64,000 bases of DNA from Pilatotrama ljubarskyi (Eukaryota; Basidiomycota; Agaricomycetes; Polyporales; Polyporaceae): contig MU277695.1 in the NCBI GenBank assembly GCA_022385805.1, positions 230,981-294,980 of the forward strand. The letters are read 5' to 3'. Made by a program: the position numbers and the translations under genes. The notes below the pieces were generated by a model. The model did not search any database. It was not told the origin of the DNA and saw only the letters and a program-made list of their open reading frames with translations. Positions 1 to 9,765 of the stretch are shown piece after piece (the stretch's first letter is position 1; the number at the start of each line of letters is the position of its first letter).

Positions 1-581
1 AGTAGTTCCACAGCGATGCCGAGCGGGGGCTCGGGCCGCGGGTGGCTTCGTTGTCGCTCGGGTCTGCAGCCTATATGCACTTCAGGCTCCTCAAGAAATA
101 CCGCCAAGACAAGGGTTCCAGTCTGTCTAACAACGCACTTACTCTCTATCTTCGCCATGTACGCCCTCTCCCGTTTTTGTGTCTTTGGAGGGTGCTCAGA
201 GAGCTGTATAGGGGGACGTCTTGATCATGGATGGGGCGGAGATTCAACAGTACTATGAGTAAGTCCACTGTATCTATCGTCCACTGCGCATCGCTCATAA
301 GTTGAAGGCACACCGTGGTCCCGCTCAACTTCCGCATTGCAGCTACCGCTCGCCACATCAGCGCCCAATGATCTATTCGTACCACATGTCCCCCCTCTAA
401 AGCTCATTCCACAATGTACATGTACTATCGTTGCGCATTACTGTTGTCGTACGCTCTTGCCTTGCTTCCGGCTCACTTCCACCTTCGCCTCCTTATGTAG
501 TCCGCTATATACGCTATCGCGTTCTCGATGCATCGTCATGCTGAACTCATACACATACTAATACCACATTTACTTCTTGTA
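1..581. other. intergenic, no confident gene
   Basis: The window opens in non-coding sequence downstream of the minus-strand TRM11 gene. The only gene-like signal is a possible two-exon plus-strand micro-ORF at 227-400 (exons 227-258 and 343-400) with a GTAAGT donor and a TTGCAG acceptor. It would encode 29 residues. I do not recognise the product; see the findings. Confidence 0.4.
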
Positions 582-2485
582 CTACGCGTTGTCTTGCTTG
601 CTTTCGCTACTACCTTCGTCATGTTCGCCCTTTTTGAATCCTTGGAAGTACTTTTCTCGGAAGTCTTTGTGCGCCGGTACATGTGCTGCGACGTTTTCTG
701 TTACTGCATGCGCCGGATCGAACGTAGGCGGCGGATATTTCCCCGTGGTCGTTTTCCGTACTGTAATCAGCTACGATCCTCACCCTAAGTACCGTGAATC
801 GTGCAGACGTGTTGAGACTCACTCGTCGGCCCCAAGAGCCAAAATCCTGCAGCGAGTTCGCGACAAGCTCCATCCCGTCGCACAACATCGCCTCCACATC
901 GACCTCCTTGTATTCCTCCGTCACTGTGGGGAGGAAGAACACGAGGCGTCCGCGAGGCTTGAGCATATACCGAGCGAGCAGCACCAGATCTCGTGCGAGC
1001 TCAGAGAGCTCATATGGTCTCGTGGGTGGGATGTACGGCTGGTCGTCACTGGTGCAGCGAGACGTCTAGTCAGTGGTGCACAAGCGAACAACGATGGGCC
1101 AACTGACGGGCGAGGGATATGTACTGGAACAGGGCCCTCTTTTGGTGGCCGTGGATTCTTGCGCCCAAGCCTCTTCGCACCCGCCCGGACGCCATCTGTA
1201 TACGTAGGCTTAGTTCGCCTATCCGCGCAAGAAGGCCGACCGACGACGTACATGGTGGATCCGTCACGATCGCATCAAAGAGTCCCCCGCATCTCCAGGG
1301 ATTCTGCGTCACGTCGAAGGTGCACAAGTCCATGATGCGATTGGCCACACCGTACTGTGCTGCTGCGCGGACGATCCCAGGTGGTTTGGCTGGAAGAGGC
1401 TGTTCAACGAGCAGATAGGATTGTACGACGCGTGCCTTACCCTTTCCTCGCATTTGCCGACCGTCAATATCCGAGCCATACACGAACGCTCCGAAGTGCG
1501 CTGTTGTCTAAGATTACCGTCCATTAAAATCCGCAGCGTGGAAAAGCATGTTGAGAAGACGCACATATGCCATGCTCCCTGTTCCGATGAATGGATCGTA
1601 GATAAGCTTGCCGGGAGCAGCCTGAGGGATTCTTTAGCATCGCTTGATCATTAATGAAGAAGGATTCGGTACCAGCGTTTGGTTCGCCATCAGGAGAGAC
1701 ATCTCAGCCTCCATGCTGGTGTTACCGTAATAGACTCGCTTTTTTACATCAAACTTCTTCACTAGCGGACGGGCAGAGCCAGTCTCTATCTGAGGTTGAT
1801 CAGGTGTGTTGAGAGGCGTCATTGGAGGCGAGCTTTGAGGGACCGTACCAATCGTCCGAACCAGACCTCTTCAAATTCGCCATCGCCTTCGTCTTTAGCT
1901 CGGGTTGTACCGTGCTTGTCCTTGTCTGTCTCCTCAGCAACTGTGTGAGAGCAGTTGTGCAGTGCTGATAAAACAAACCTACACTCTTCGAAGCAGACGA
2001 GCGTGACCTCTGGGTTTTTCATGTCGATCTTTCCTTGCCAGTCCATATAAGCAAAGCTCTCGACGACATCCTTCTGACGCCACTGTGGAATCGTGTGGTT
2101 GAAAGCTGTCACAAGGAACTTGAAGGACGTGTCGGCAGCATATTTTGCCCACTGCGGCGCACGCGACCGATTGTTTTCATGTAGCTCCTCGTAGGTCTTC
2201 CCTCGTGCGTAGAATTCGCAAATGTACCTGGAACGATAGGTCAGCGGTGTGTGTGAAGCTTGTAGACAAAAACGCTCACTTTATCAGTATGCAACGCCTC
2301 GCGAGGAGCTGCGCGTGCTCTTCGCTATCTAACTCGATAATCATGAACGGACGCGTCGTGTTTCTCCCGTCGGGGTCTTCAGGGAACTTGATCTCGAACC
2401 CATAGAGCTCTGCTATGGACAGAAGCTCTGGTATCCGGAACTCATCGTGAACCTGCGCAAACACAAACAAGTACTGAGTCGGCAT
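582..2485 (-). CDS. TRM11: tRNA (guanine-N2)-methyltransferase Trm11 subunit
   Basis: This is the catalytic subunit of the Trm11-Trm112 enzyme, which makes m2G10 in tRNAs. The product starts MPTQYLFVFAQVHDEFRIPE, matching the Trm11 N-terminus, followed by a THUMP-like region (FKFLVTAFNHTIPQW) and an AdoMet methyltransferase domain. The catalytic TDPPYG motif is split by an intron: DPP plus the first base of Tyr lie in one exon, and the next exon continues GVRAGAKRLGRK. The last intron (771-822) joins GSWGRR to LITVRKTTTGKYPPP. The final exon (582-770) ends with a conserved HKDFREKYFQGF stretch and stops with TAG. Exon 1 is 2280-2485. The gene has several introns of about 50 nt. It is divergent from the ZSWIM7 gene, with only 356 bp between the two ATGs. 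Identification is firm; some internal junctions were not individually checked. Confidence 0.9.
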
Positions 2486-2841
2486 CCCAGCCCTTTTAAC
2501 TTCGGCGTGTGGATGATCGACGAGCGATACGGCGTTCCAAGAAAGGAGTTCGGAGTGGCTGTGATCCGCGGCACTTCCTGTTATGGCCGCATGCTCAGCG
2601 GCAACAAGAAACGACTTGAACTCAACGCTGTTGAGACCGTCATACCATCCAGCCTGCAGGGCGAGTGTTCCGATCTTTCGTGGTAAGTGAGATAATCAAC
2701 GTATATGGATCGAGACATTGAAGGATGCCTGGTAGTAGTGCCTGCCCGCCGATGCTGGCTCAGGGTGCGCGAGTCTTCCGCAAGTAGCCCCACCGCTCAG
2801 GCTCGCGCTCGAGTTGAGGGCCGCACGACTCACACTCGAGG

Positions 2842-3380
2842 ATGTCCACCTCGCTAGGACTCGCACTTCTGCTTCACAAAGTTCTTGCAGAGTTGACTGC
2901 TGATACTCGTGAGTATATTGCACATCCGACTTCATCTGATCTCACATGCTCTCTTCTCAGTCGACGATACCCTCGAGAAACTACGCTTCTTCTTCCCCGA
3001 GACTCTCCTCCTCGGCGCGCTGGACCTCATAGACCGGGACAGCGTGATCATGTACAACACGCCCTGGGGCCGTCCGCAATACGAAGTCTTGGGCTCTACC
3101 GCCACGTATGCCGTCTTCCCAGGACTGCCCTCGACGAACGGACATGCGTTAGCCTACTGCACGTGCCCTGCGTATGCATACTCCGTCCTGCTTTCGGAGA
3201 CGCAGTTGATGGTACGTGTCCGATTAGCCCGCCCTCGTACACGATACTCACCTGACTATTCTCCGCCAGTGTAAGCACGTCTTGGCGACTCTTCTTGCCC
3301 GCCGTCTTCAGCGGTGTATCGAGCGACCTATCGATGCGGACGAACTGGCCTCCGTCATCGCTAGACAATGCAGTCTTTGA
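2842..3380 (+). CDS. ZSWIM7: SWIM-type zinc-finger protein, ZSWIM7/SWS1 homolog
   Basis: This is a homolog of human ZSWIM7 (SWS1), the Shu-complex partner that promotes Rad51-dependent homologous recombination. Three exons (2842-2908, 2961-3211, 3270-3380) join in frame to a 142-residue protein, close to the 140 residues of human SWS1. Visible landmarks are the LRFFFPETLLLGALDLIDR region, the conserved YEVLGS motif, and the SWIM zinc-binding pattern: YCTCPAYAYSVL supplies CxC and CKHVLATLLAR supplies CxH. Intron 2 lies immediately before the CKH pair, so the zinc site is assembled only after splicing. Introns are 52 and 58 nt with GT-AG borders. The partner SWSAP1/Shu subunit is not in this window. 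Confidence 0.9.
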
Positions 3381-3582
3381 CTTGGAAATCAAAGCGGCTC
3401 ATATCATTCGAAGGTGTAGTATGGTATCGAGTGGTTCTTTGTACATACAGTGCATCATGGGCAGGGCAAGGGTTGTTAGTAAGAGTACGTATCTCAGTAG
3501 CATGACGAACAAGGATGATATACATCAAGGAGTCCAAGACGATTCGATGAGCATGTCCTCCGACGCGTAGCGCGAGGACGAT

Positions 3583-6417
3583 CTACTTCCCGTAAAAGGT
3601 CTGCGTTGGAATCGCGGCCTCCTTCTGCACGTTCTGCACGTTCTGCCCCTTCTCCTTCTCAGTCTTCTCCATGGGCAGGCCCTCCTTCGCCTCTTTCGAC
3701 GCGCGCTTTATCCGCCACTCAAGCAGATCCGCGTACTCCTGCAGCCCCTTCACTAGTGCCTTGAGGTCCTGCTTCCGCGGGACAGGTTCTCCTCGCGCGT
3801 CGACCTGCATCTGGATTTCGTCTTCGTCGCCAGAGCCGTCCGAAGCAGCACTATCCTCCTCACCCGAAGACTCCTTGTTCATCGAGGTGAAGGTACGTGG
3901 GCCCGAACGTGAAGTACTGGAGAAAGTCGTCTCCGCGACCGAGCTTGCGTTGGAGGGGCGGCCGCGACGCTGCTTGTCTTCCTGCTGGGCGTCCGGTCCT
4001 GCGCACTGCTCATCGCCAGCTGCGACGGTGTCCTGTACATCCTTCGAGACCCGCTTGGCCTCTAGGTCTATGCCATGCTTAATCGTCAGCCATTGCGAGA
4101 GCTTCGAGATCTCCCCGGCCTGCCAGAAACCCCACCACCTCTCATCGTCCTCGTCCTCTTCTCCCTCGTCTTCGTCGTCATCCGCGAGTTTGGCTACTTC
4201 CGCACCCTGGGGCTTGCGGCCCCAAACAGCAAGGAGCCAAGACCAGTGCCGCATGCGCTTCCTCTGCGCCTCGTCAGCGACCCCGCGTCGCTTCCCGAGC
4301 TTTACGTCGCCCTTCCCACCCTCAAGCAGGTCGAGCGCGGCCTCGCGTTCGATCATTCCCGGGGTGAGCACATAGTACACCCGCCCGTCGGTATCCCGTC
4401 CAAGTGGAGCAAACCGATAGATACACTCGGTGCTGGCGATCTTCTGTGCGTGCTCGATGGCCGCGAGGGCGGCCTTGTGGGCGGAACGCGCTGCCTTCCT
4501 GTCCGCCGGGCTGCCGTCCTTGGCATCTAGGTAAGTCTTCCAGCGTGCCTTCTCCTCGGCGGTGAGCTCCCGCGCTGCACGAGCAAGGTCTTTCTCCTGG
4601 CTAACGGCGCGCTCGAAATCGTCCCGGACGGCTTTCGTCTGCAGAGTACGCTCGAGAAGCGCATCGACGACAGGGACCAACTGCGCGGCGGACATGACGG
4701 CAACAACAGAACCGGAAGCGCCCTGAGCAAGCGCGCCGCTACGAGTGCTGTGCCTCACCATGCTGGTCGCAGGTGGTAGGGGATCAGGGAGAGCGAGGGA
4801 GCTATTGTCACGCAGAGACGCTAGCGTTGCCCACATCTTGTTCAGGCTAGCACCACTTCCCTTCACCTCCCGGACAGCCGTAGCGAGCGCCTCCGCCTCG
4901 TGTTCTGAGTTAGTGTCTTTCGAGATGAGAGTCAGGAGCCCCACGAGGATAGCGCGGAGAGCCAGCTCGCTGATCCACCCTATGAGCTCTGGACCATCCG
5001 ATTCCTCGTCGTCATCCGAACTGGCATTCCCAAACTTGCTGCTTCCCAGCTCCTCGAGCTCCTCGAGATGCCCGCGGGCGATGTCGGTGAGATGAGCGAA
5101 GCGCAGAAGGAACTCGCGAATGTTGAGACGCTGCAGCGCGCCGTTGTACGACAGGCGGGTTGGCAGTCGCGACCACGCCAGCTGAGGGGCTACCCTCGGC
5201 GCAGGCTCGTGCTTCGGTCGTCCCATGCGTCGCTTCTGCTTGTCCACTGTGCTATCCAGACTGGCTGCCTTGAGCTTCTGAACATGAGGAGATGGAGGGA
5301 CCAAGACGTGAGGCCTGGGCTTGGACAAGTGAGGCTTTGAGCGGACCACAGCTGCCTTCTTCGGAGGGTTGACAATGCCCTGCTTGACTCGAACTGCTGT
5401 TCCCACTTTCGAAGTAGATGGTGCAGGCATGGCATTGTTTTGTTTCGCTGCCACTTCGACTCCGGTCGCCTTCGGACCCGCGCCCTGCTTAGACGAGAGT
5501 TGAAGCAGCGTTTTCTGATAGCATATGGTAAGCCACTTACGTTCTGCTCAGATCCGTCTTGAGCAACGGAGGCCTTAGCAGCTTTGCGAGCAAGAAGATT
5601 GAGATCTCTATCAGGAGGTGAGCGCCATATGCTTTGGCACGACGGGCTAGCTCGTACCCAGTTGCGGGAAGGCCCTTCGCTTTGCGACAGAACCTGCAGT
5701 TACACGCGTCGCGACAGCGAGGACATCTGTATAGTATATATGAGTACATGCTCGGCATAGATGAGGGAGCAAGTCGACTCGCTTGAAGATATAGGTTACT
5801 TCGTTGCCGTGGGTGGTCCGCGTCTCCGCCGACGTTCCTGCTGCTTCGCTCGCCCTGATGGTGTCGATATCTTCCTGGTACCGGTTGCGCAGGCATGCTT
5901 TACAGTACTTGAGGACGCATCGTTGGCCTGAGGGGCGCATATACGTGCACTGGATGACGGCTGTGGGTCGGCGCATGAGATACGCATTGGACGGACTTGA
6001 GAATGTGACGCGCTTACTACCGCCAGAAGGGTCGTACTGTCGCGTGCACTGGTGACACCTCACATGGCTCTCCTGGGCTTCGGCAGCCTTATCAGCTTTC
6101 GCGGACTTGCCGGCTTGGCCTGTGGTGCGGCTTTCACCCTCTGAGCCCGCGTCGGTCTTCGGTCTTTTGGACTTGGGTGGCTGTACTGCATCCTTGGTCC
6201 CGTTTGACGCGTCCATCGACTTTCTCTTGAGCTTGTTGGAGGTGGGTGACGTCGAGGAGGGCTCTTCATGGTCTATATTCATAGCCACAGCCCTCAACGG
6301 CGTGTGTTCCTGCTGCACGCGAGGATTCACAACGCCAAATTTGGAGGTAAGTGGAGACGGCGGGATCTCGACGTAGACTTGAGACTTGCGCCTCAGCGCA
6401 GAGGCTGGTCGGTCCAT
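3583..6417 (-). CDS. CDCA7-like 4CXXC_R1 zinc-finger chromatin protein
   Basis: This nuclear protein of about 890 residues has a zf-4CXXC_R1 domain, the family of vertebrate CDCA7, which recruits the HELLS remodeler. Exons are 5783-6417, 5658-5726, 5541-5607 and 3583-5484. The zinc region reads CHQC, then QCTYMRPSGQRC, YCKACLRNRYQED, TYIFKCPRCRDACNCRFC and KAKGLPATG. The N-terminus is basic and disordered (KLKRKS, KSKRPKT). The long last exon has a helical region, an acidic run (DDDEDEGEEDEDDE) and a WWGFWQAGEISKLSQWL patch, reminiscent of WHIM/DDT-type remodeler subunits by my reading only. Intron 1 (5727-5782) uses a GC donor; it is the only choice found that preserves the FKCPRC reading. 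Intron 4 ends in a tandem NAGNAG acceptor that could add one Gln. The start at 6417 (MDRPAS) is preferred; the frame is open to 6603. Confidence 0.82.
5727..5782 (-). other. GC-AG intron in the CDCA7-like gene
   Basis: This is a 56-nt intron with donor gcgagt and acceptor tatacag. Splicing here joins TYIF-K to CPRCRDACNC in phase 2. The nearby GT dinucleotides either give the wrong phase or delete conserved residues of the zinc domain. Confidence 0.75.
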
Positions 6418-6685
6418 GGGTGGATGTATGCGGCTGTTGTTGTCGACTTTGGTAGGAGTGGTGGTTGTCTGGAAAGAAGCGGTGGGATGCCAAACCCGAT
6501 CAACAGCAGCCACAGTCGCGGCGCGACGCGACGTCACATGCTTCGTGCCTGCACGTGACAGAACAGCCTGCCCTGAAGCAAAAGTTTCGGGGATGCGGAG
6601 CAAGCGCCCGCCTGGATTAGTAGAGGGAGCTCAGGGCGGTGACGGAACAGCTCAGCTCCTTGTAAACGACGCCGACCGACTCGAC

Positions 6686-7408
6686 ATGGCCCACGCAGAT
6701 CACACACGAGACCCATGGCAAGCACCGCTCTCTTCTACCGGAATGCAGCGAGGCTGATAGGGCTTCCGTCTTTGCCTAACAGTCCCTGGGTCATCCTCTC
6801 CGACTTTGGTAGCGCCTTCGCTATGGGTGCCGTTGGTGGCACCATCTGGCACGGTATTAAGGGTGCAAGGAACTCACCAAGGGTACGCTGAACTCGAAGG
6901 TCGATATGCCCAAGCAATCTCACATACTGTATAGGGCGATCGTCTTGTGGGAGCGCTCTCGGTCATCAAGGCTCGTGCACCAGTAACAGGTGGCAACTTC
7001 GGTGTTTGGGGTGGCATGTTCTCGACGTTCGACTGTGCGGTCAAGGGCTGGCGGCAAAAGGAGGATATGTGGAACGCAATTATCTCTGGATTCCTAACGG
7101 GTGGTTGTCTGGCTGCGCGAAGTGAGTTGCTTGCCTTTTATCCGGACCGTAATGCTTGTGTGGCGCCGATCTGTATCTGTAGTTGCTGACGAGACACCCT
7201 GCAGGTGGGCCCCGTGGCGCGCTTACTTCCGCAGTCGCGTGTGGTATCTTGCTTAGTGTCTTCGAGGGTGTTGGTGTCCTGGTGTCGCGAGTGTTCAACG
7301 AGGGTACTCGGCCACAGCTACCACCAAGTAAGTGCTGACGGTAATTATAGGTTTCAAGAGCCGGTCTAACGCTTCTATGCAGTGCCTGAAAACATGCAAC
7401 CGCAATGA
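6686..7408 (+). CDS. TIM17: mitochondrial import translocase subunit Tim17
   Basis: Tim17 is the channel-forming subunit of the TIM23 presequence translocase in the mitochondrial inner membrane. Five exons (6686-6717, 6783-6882, 6935-7121, 7205-7327, 7383-7408) give 155 residues, normal for Tim17. The N-terminus reads [15 protein letters not shown], as in other Tim17 proteins. It is followed by the glycine-rich [20 protein letters not shown] segment, the [16 protein letters not shown] signature and the helix-4 region. The C-terminus ends PPMPENMQPQ. Exon 1 ends within the DPC codon, and the first intron (6718-6782) uses a GC donor; no GT donor restores the conserved DPCPWVIL reading. The gene is divergent from the CDCA7-like gene and convergent with the WBP4-like gene. 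Confidence 0.95.
6718..6782 (+). other. GC-AG intron 1 of TIM17
   Basis: This is a 65-nt intron with donor gcaagc directly after CATG and acceptor cctaacag. It joins TG to T to form the conserved Cys codon of DPCPW. Confidence 0.85.
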
Positions 7409-7975
7409 TTCCACCCGCATCCTTCTGGACTATAGATGTATATCTCATTCTACGTGCTCACTATGTTCTAGTAATGTCGCGCATCCTTTTTCTTCTCTGT
7501 ACTGCTTGGCATCCTCCGCTCATACCTATGACGATTGCTAATACGCCAAACGATCTCGGACCCTTGAGGCTATGAGTGCGATGCAGATACAGCAATTGCC
7601 CTGGACGCTCTGATAATCTGCATGGTTTGCAACAAACACCGTCACCTAGGTGCAAAAAGACGGCTTCCGCGAGTGTCCGCAGTTATCGAAGCATCGAGGG
7701 TCTCTCGTAGTACCGCTGTGATCGACAGTGACGGAAACTACACCAGCTCACTAAACGAACTGGATGGCCGCTCACACTCCCTGCTGATCATGAGTGTCGT
7801 AGAGGCAGCCTTGTCGCGCTCCGCTCCAGTGCAGGTAGGGTTTCTTCAGTCCTATTCACAGGGCTAATAAGCTCGACAACATATGCGCACGGCGCACTGC
7901 GTGCACGCACCCTCACCACGGTCCAGAAGAATACTATGCACTACAAGATACATATCATAAGCCTCTCGGCAGTGA
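7409..7975. other. convergent 3' intergenic region
   Basis: This 567-bp stretch separates the 3' ends of TIM17 (+) and the WBP4-like gene (-). It presumably holds both 3' UTRs. I see no gene, RNA or repeat in it. Confidence 0.5.
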
Positions 7976-9221
7976 TCAGAACCGTCTTCCACCCCTGCTC
8001 ACGCCAGCAGCAGGGACCTTCCGCTTCTTGAACAGAGATCCTCCAGACGGCGCAGATGGCGGCGCGTCGGCTTCCGGGGATTCTGACTTAAGGGGGGCCT
8101 GTGCCTCCTCGACCTTGACCGGGGGTGCAGAGTCTGCCTCCGAGGACGGCGGTACGGGCTCCTGGTAAAGGCTCTCGGGTAGCCTGTCCTCCTCGGACTT
8201 GACGCCAATTTGTGCTGCGGCTTCCGGAGCATGGCCTTCTTCTCCGCTTGGCGAAGTGGGTTCTGGGGTAGCGGTGCTACTCGAAGCGGCCCCAGGTTTG
8301 TTCCAACCCCGCGCCGACCATCTCGGCTTCTCCGTGCCTCCCAGGGTCGGTAGCACGCCCGACGCCCCTGCACTGGAGGAGTTTGCGCCGCCCGGTCCGC
8401 TCGAAGTCGGAAGGCCCTGCTCCTCCGGTTCCTCCTTCTTCGTCTTCAGCTTGATCGGGATTGCACCCGGATCGTATAGCTCGCCCAACCCCACGTTCAC
8501 CTTTTTCCGCCGCAGCTTCCACCCGCGGGTGTCTTCTTCGTCCGGCGGCTGCTCCGCAGCCCGCTTCTCGCCCGCCCTTGCCCCCGCTGACGAACCCTCC
8601 CCAAGGCTAGGTTTCACGTCGTTAACTCCATCCGCGCCCTGCTCCTGTCCGTCGTCTTGCGAAGGTGGAAGGATAACGTCGACGACCTCCCACTCTCCTG
8701 CGACACCTTCTTGCTGCCTGCGCTCTGCTTCGGCTTTGCGGCGTGCTTCATCTGGATCTGTGATTCCAAGGGACTCGGCGGTGGTGTAGTTGGCGAAGGG
8801 GTTGGAGGGCTTCAAGCTGGCAGCCGCCTTAGGGCCGGGCGCGGCCTTGCTGGGTCCTGCGACGGCACTACTGCTCCCTGGTTTGACTAGCCCGGAGCCA
8901 ACGTCTTGCGCGAATGCTGCTTGGGCTGCCTATACGCACGATAGAACGATCTGAGTCAGCCAAACGGGATGTGGCTGTAGACATGCAGAGAGTACGAGGC
9001 ACAAGACGCACCTTCTCGACCCGGACCATCTCGCGCTTCTCCTCCTCCAAGTCATGCTTGCGCTTCTCGCCAGCCTTGTATAGCCCGCGCACGAATCGCT
9101 CGACATTGCCCTTGTGCCTCAGGCCGGACTCATGTTGTCTCCTCGAGGGCGCATCGTCTGCGATGTAGATGTTGCAGTACTTGCAGAAGTACTTCTTGTG
9201 TGAGACCCAGTATTCAGACAT
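7976..9221 (-). CDS. WBP4/FBP21-like U1-type zinc-finger splicing factor
   Basis: This is a 387-residue spliceosome-associated protein in two exons (9012-9221 and 7976-8929, intron 8930-9011). The N-terminus, MSEYWVSHKKYFCKYCNIYI, begins a U1-type C2H2 zinc finger (CKYC, then RRQHESGLRHKGN), as in WBP4/FBP21, a component of the activated spliceosome. After a charged linker (KHDLEEEKREMVRVEK) comes a low-complexity region. The C-terminal part contains WKLRRKKVNVGLGELYDPG and the terminal FKKRKV box also seen in WBP4. I do not see the two WW domains of the animal protein; their absence is common in fungal homologs as far as I know, but this was not checked. The intron starts GTGCGT and joins in phase 0. 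Confidence 0.8.
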
Positions 9222-9476
9222 TTATGGTTTTGGTCTTGTGGACCGGATTAATCGATAGCAAGGTAGTCACCCTGGAGGCAGTAGAGAGAGGAGACACCCA
9301 GACTCAAGCGCGCAGTGCACTCGCTTGCGAAGGAAGTGTGACACAGGTGACGGAGTCTGACGTTACTCTACCTCGTCACGCTCTACTGAACGCCTGCCAC
9401 CAGCGTCTTCATCGATCCCCACGCCCATCTTGGCCTCCGTAACCATTATATAGGCTGTCCTTGAAATGTAAAACAT

Positions 9477-9550
9477 GGCCGACTAGCTCAGTTGGTTAGA
9501 GCGTGGTGCTAATAACGCCAAGGTCGTCGGTTCGATCCCGGCGTTGGCCA
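9477..9550 (+). tRNA. tRNA-Ile(AAU): tRNA-Ile (anticodon AAU), intronless
   Basis: The cloverleaf is complete. The acceptor stem GGCCGAC pairs with GTTGGCC (one G-T wobble). The D arm is GCTC/GAGC. The anticodon stem TGGTG/CGCCA encloses the loop CTAATAA, giving anticodon AAT (AAU, A34 read as inosine). The variable loop has 5 nt, and the T arm is GTCGG/CCGGC with loop TTCGATC. The discriminator is A at 9550. A TATATA box lies about 30 bp upstream, near 9446. A short T run follows at 9554-9557 as a weak Pol III stop. Confidence 0.95.
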
Positions 9551-9765
9551 GTAGTTTTGCATCTGCTACCCTGGCAGGCTGGAACCAGTGAGTGTCTCTT
9601 TCTGCCTCCCTTGGCTAGAGAGTCCAGTACTGGTGCTAGTGGTATACACGCGCTTGTATATAAGATACAGTACACTAAGAATGGACACAGTATCCCAAGG
9701 ACAAGCCCAACAGGAACGTAGAAGGTCAGGAAGAAGCGAGGACAAGTGTATGAGCAATCCACTGA

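Noticed and set aside
701..822. TRM11 C-terminus ending at a TAA near 701
   Set aside because: The acceptor at 770/771 gives LITVRKTTTGKYPPP and the conserved HKDFREKYFQGF end, which fits Trm11 much better.
577..1335. 252-codon plus-strand frame
   Set aside because: It lies antisense to the well supported TRM11 exons and shows no domain.
5537..5896. Reading CDCA7-like exon 2 straight through to LLIEISIFLLAKLL
   Set aside because: A 50-nt intron at 5608-5657 joins LPATG to DLNLLARKAAK and restores phase for the next join; the straight reading does not connect to the last exon.
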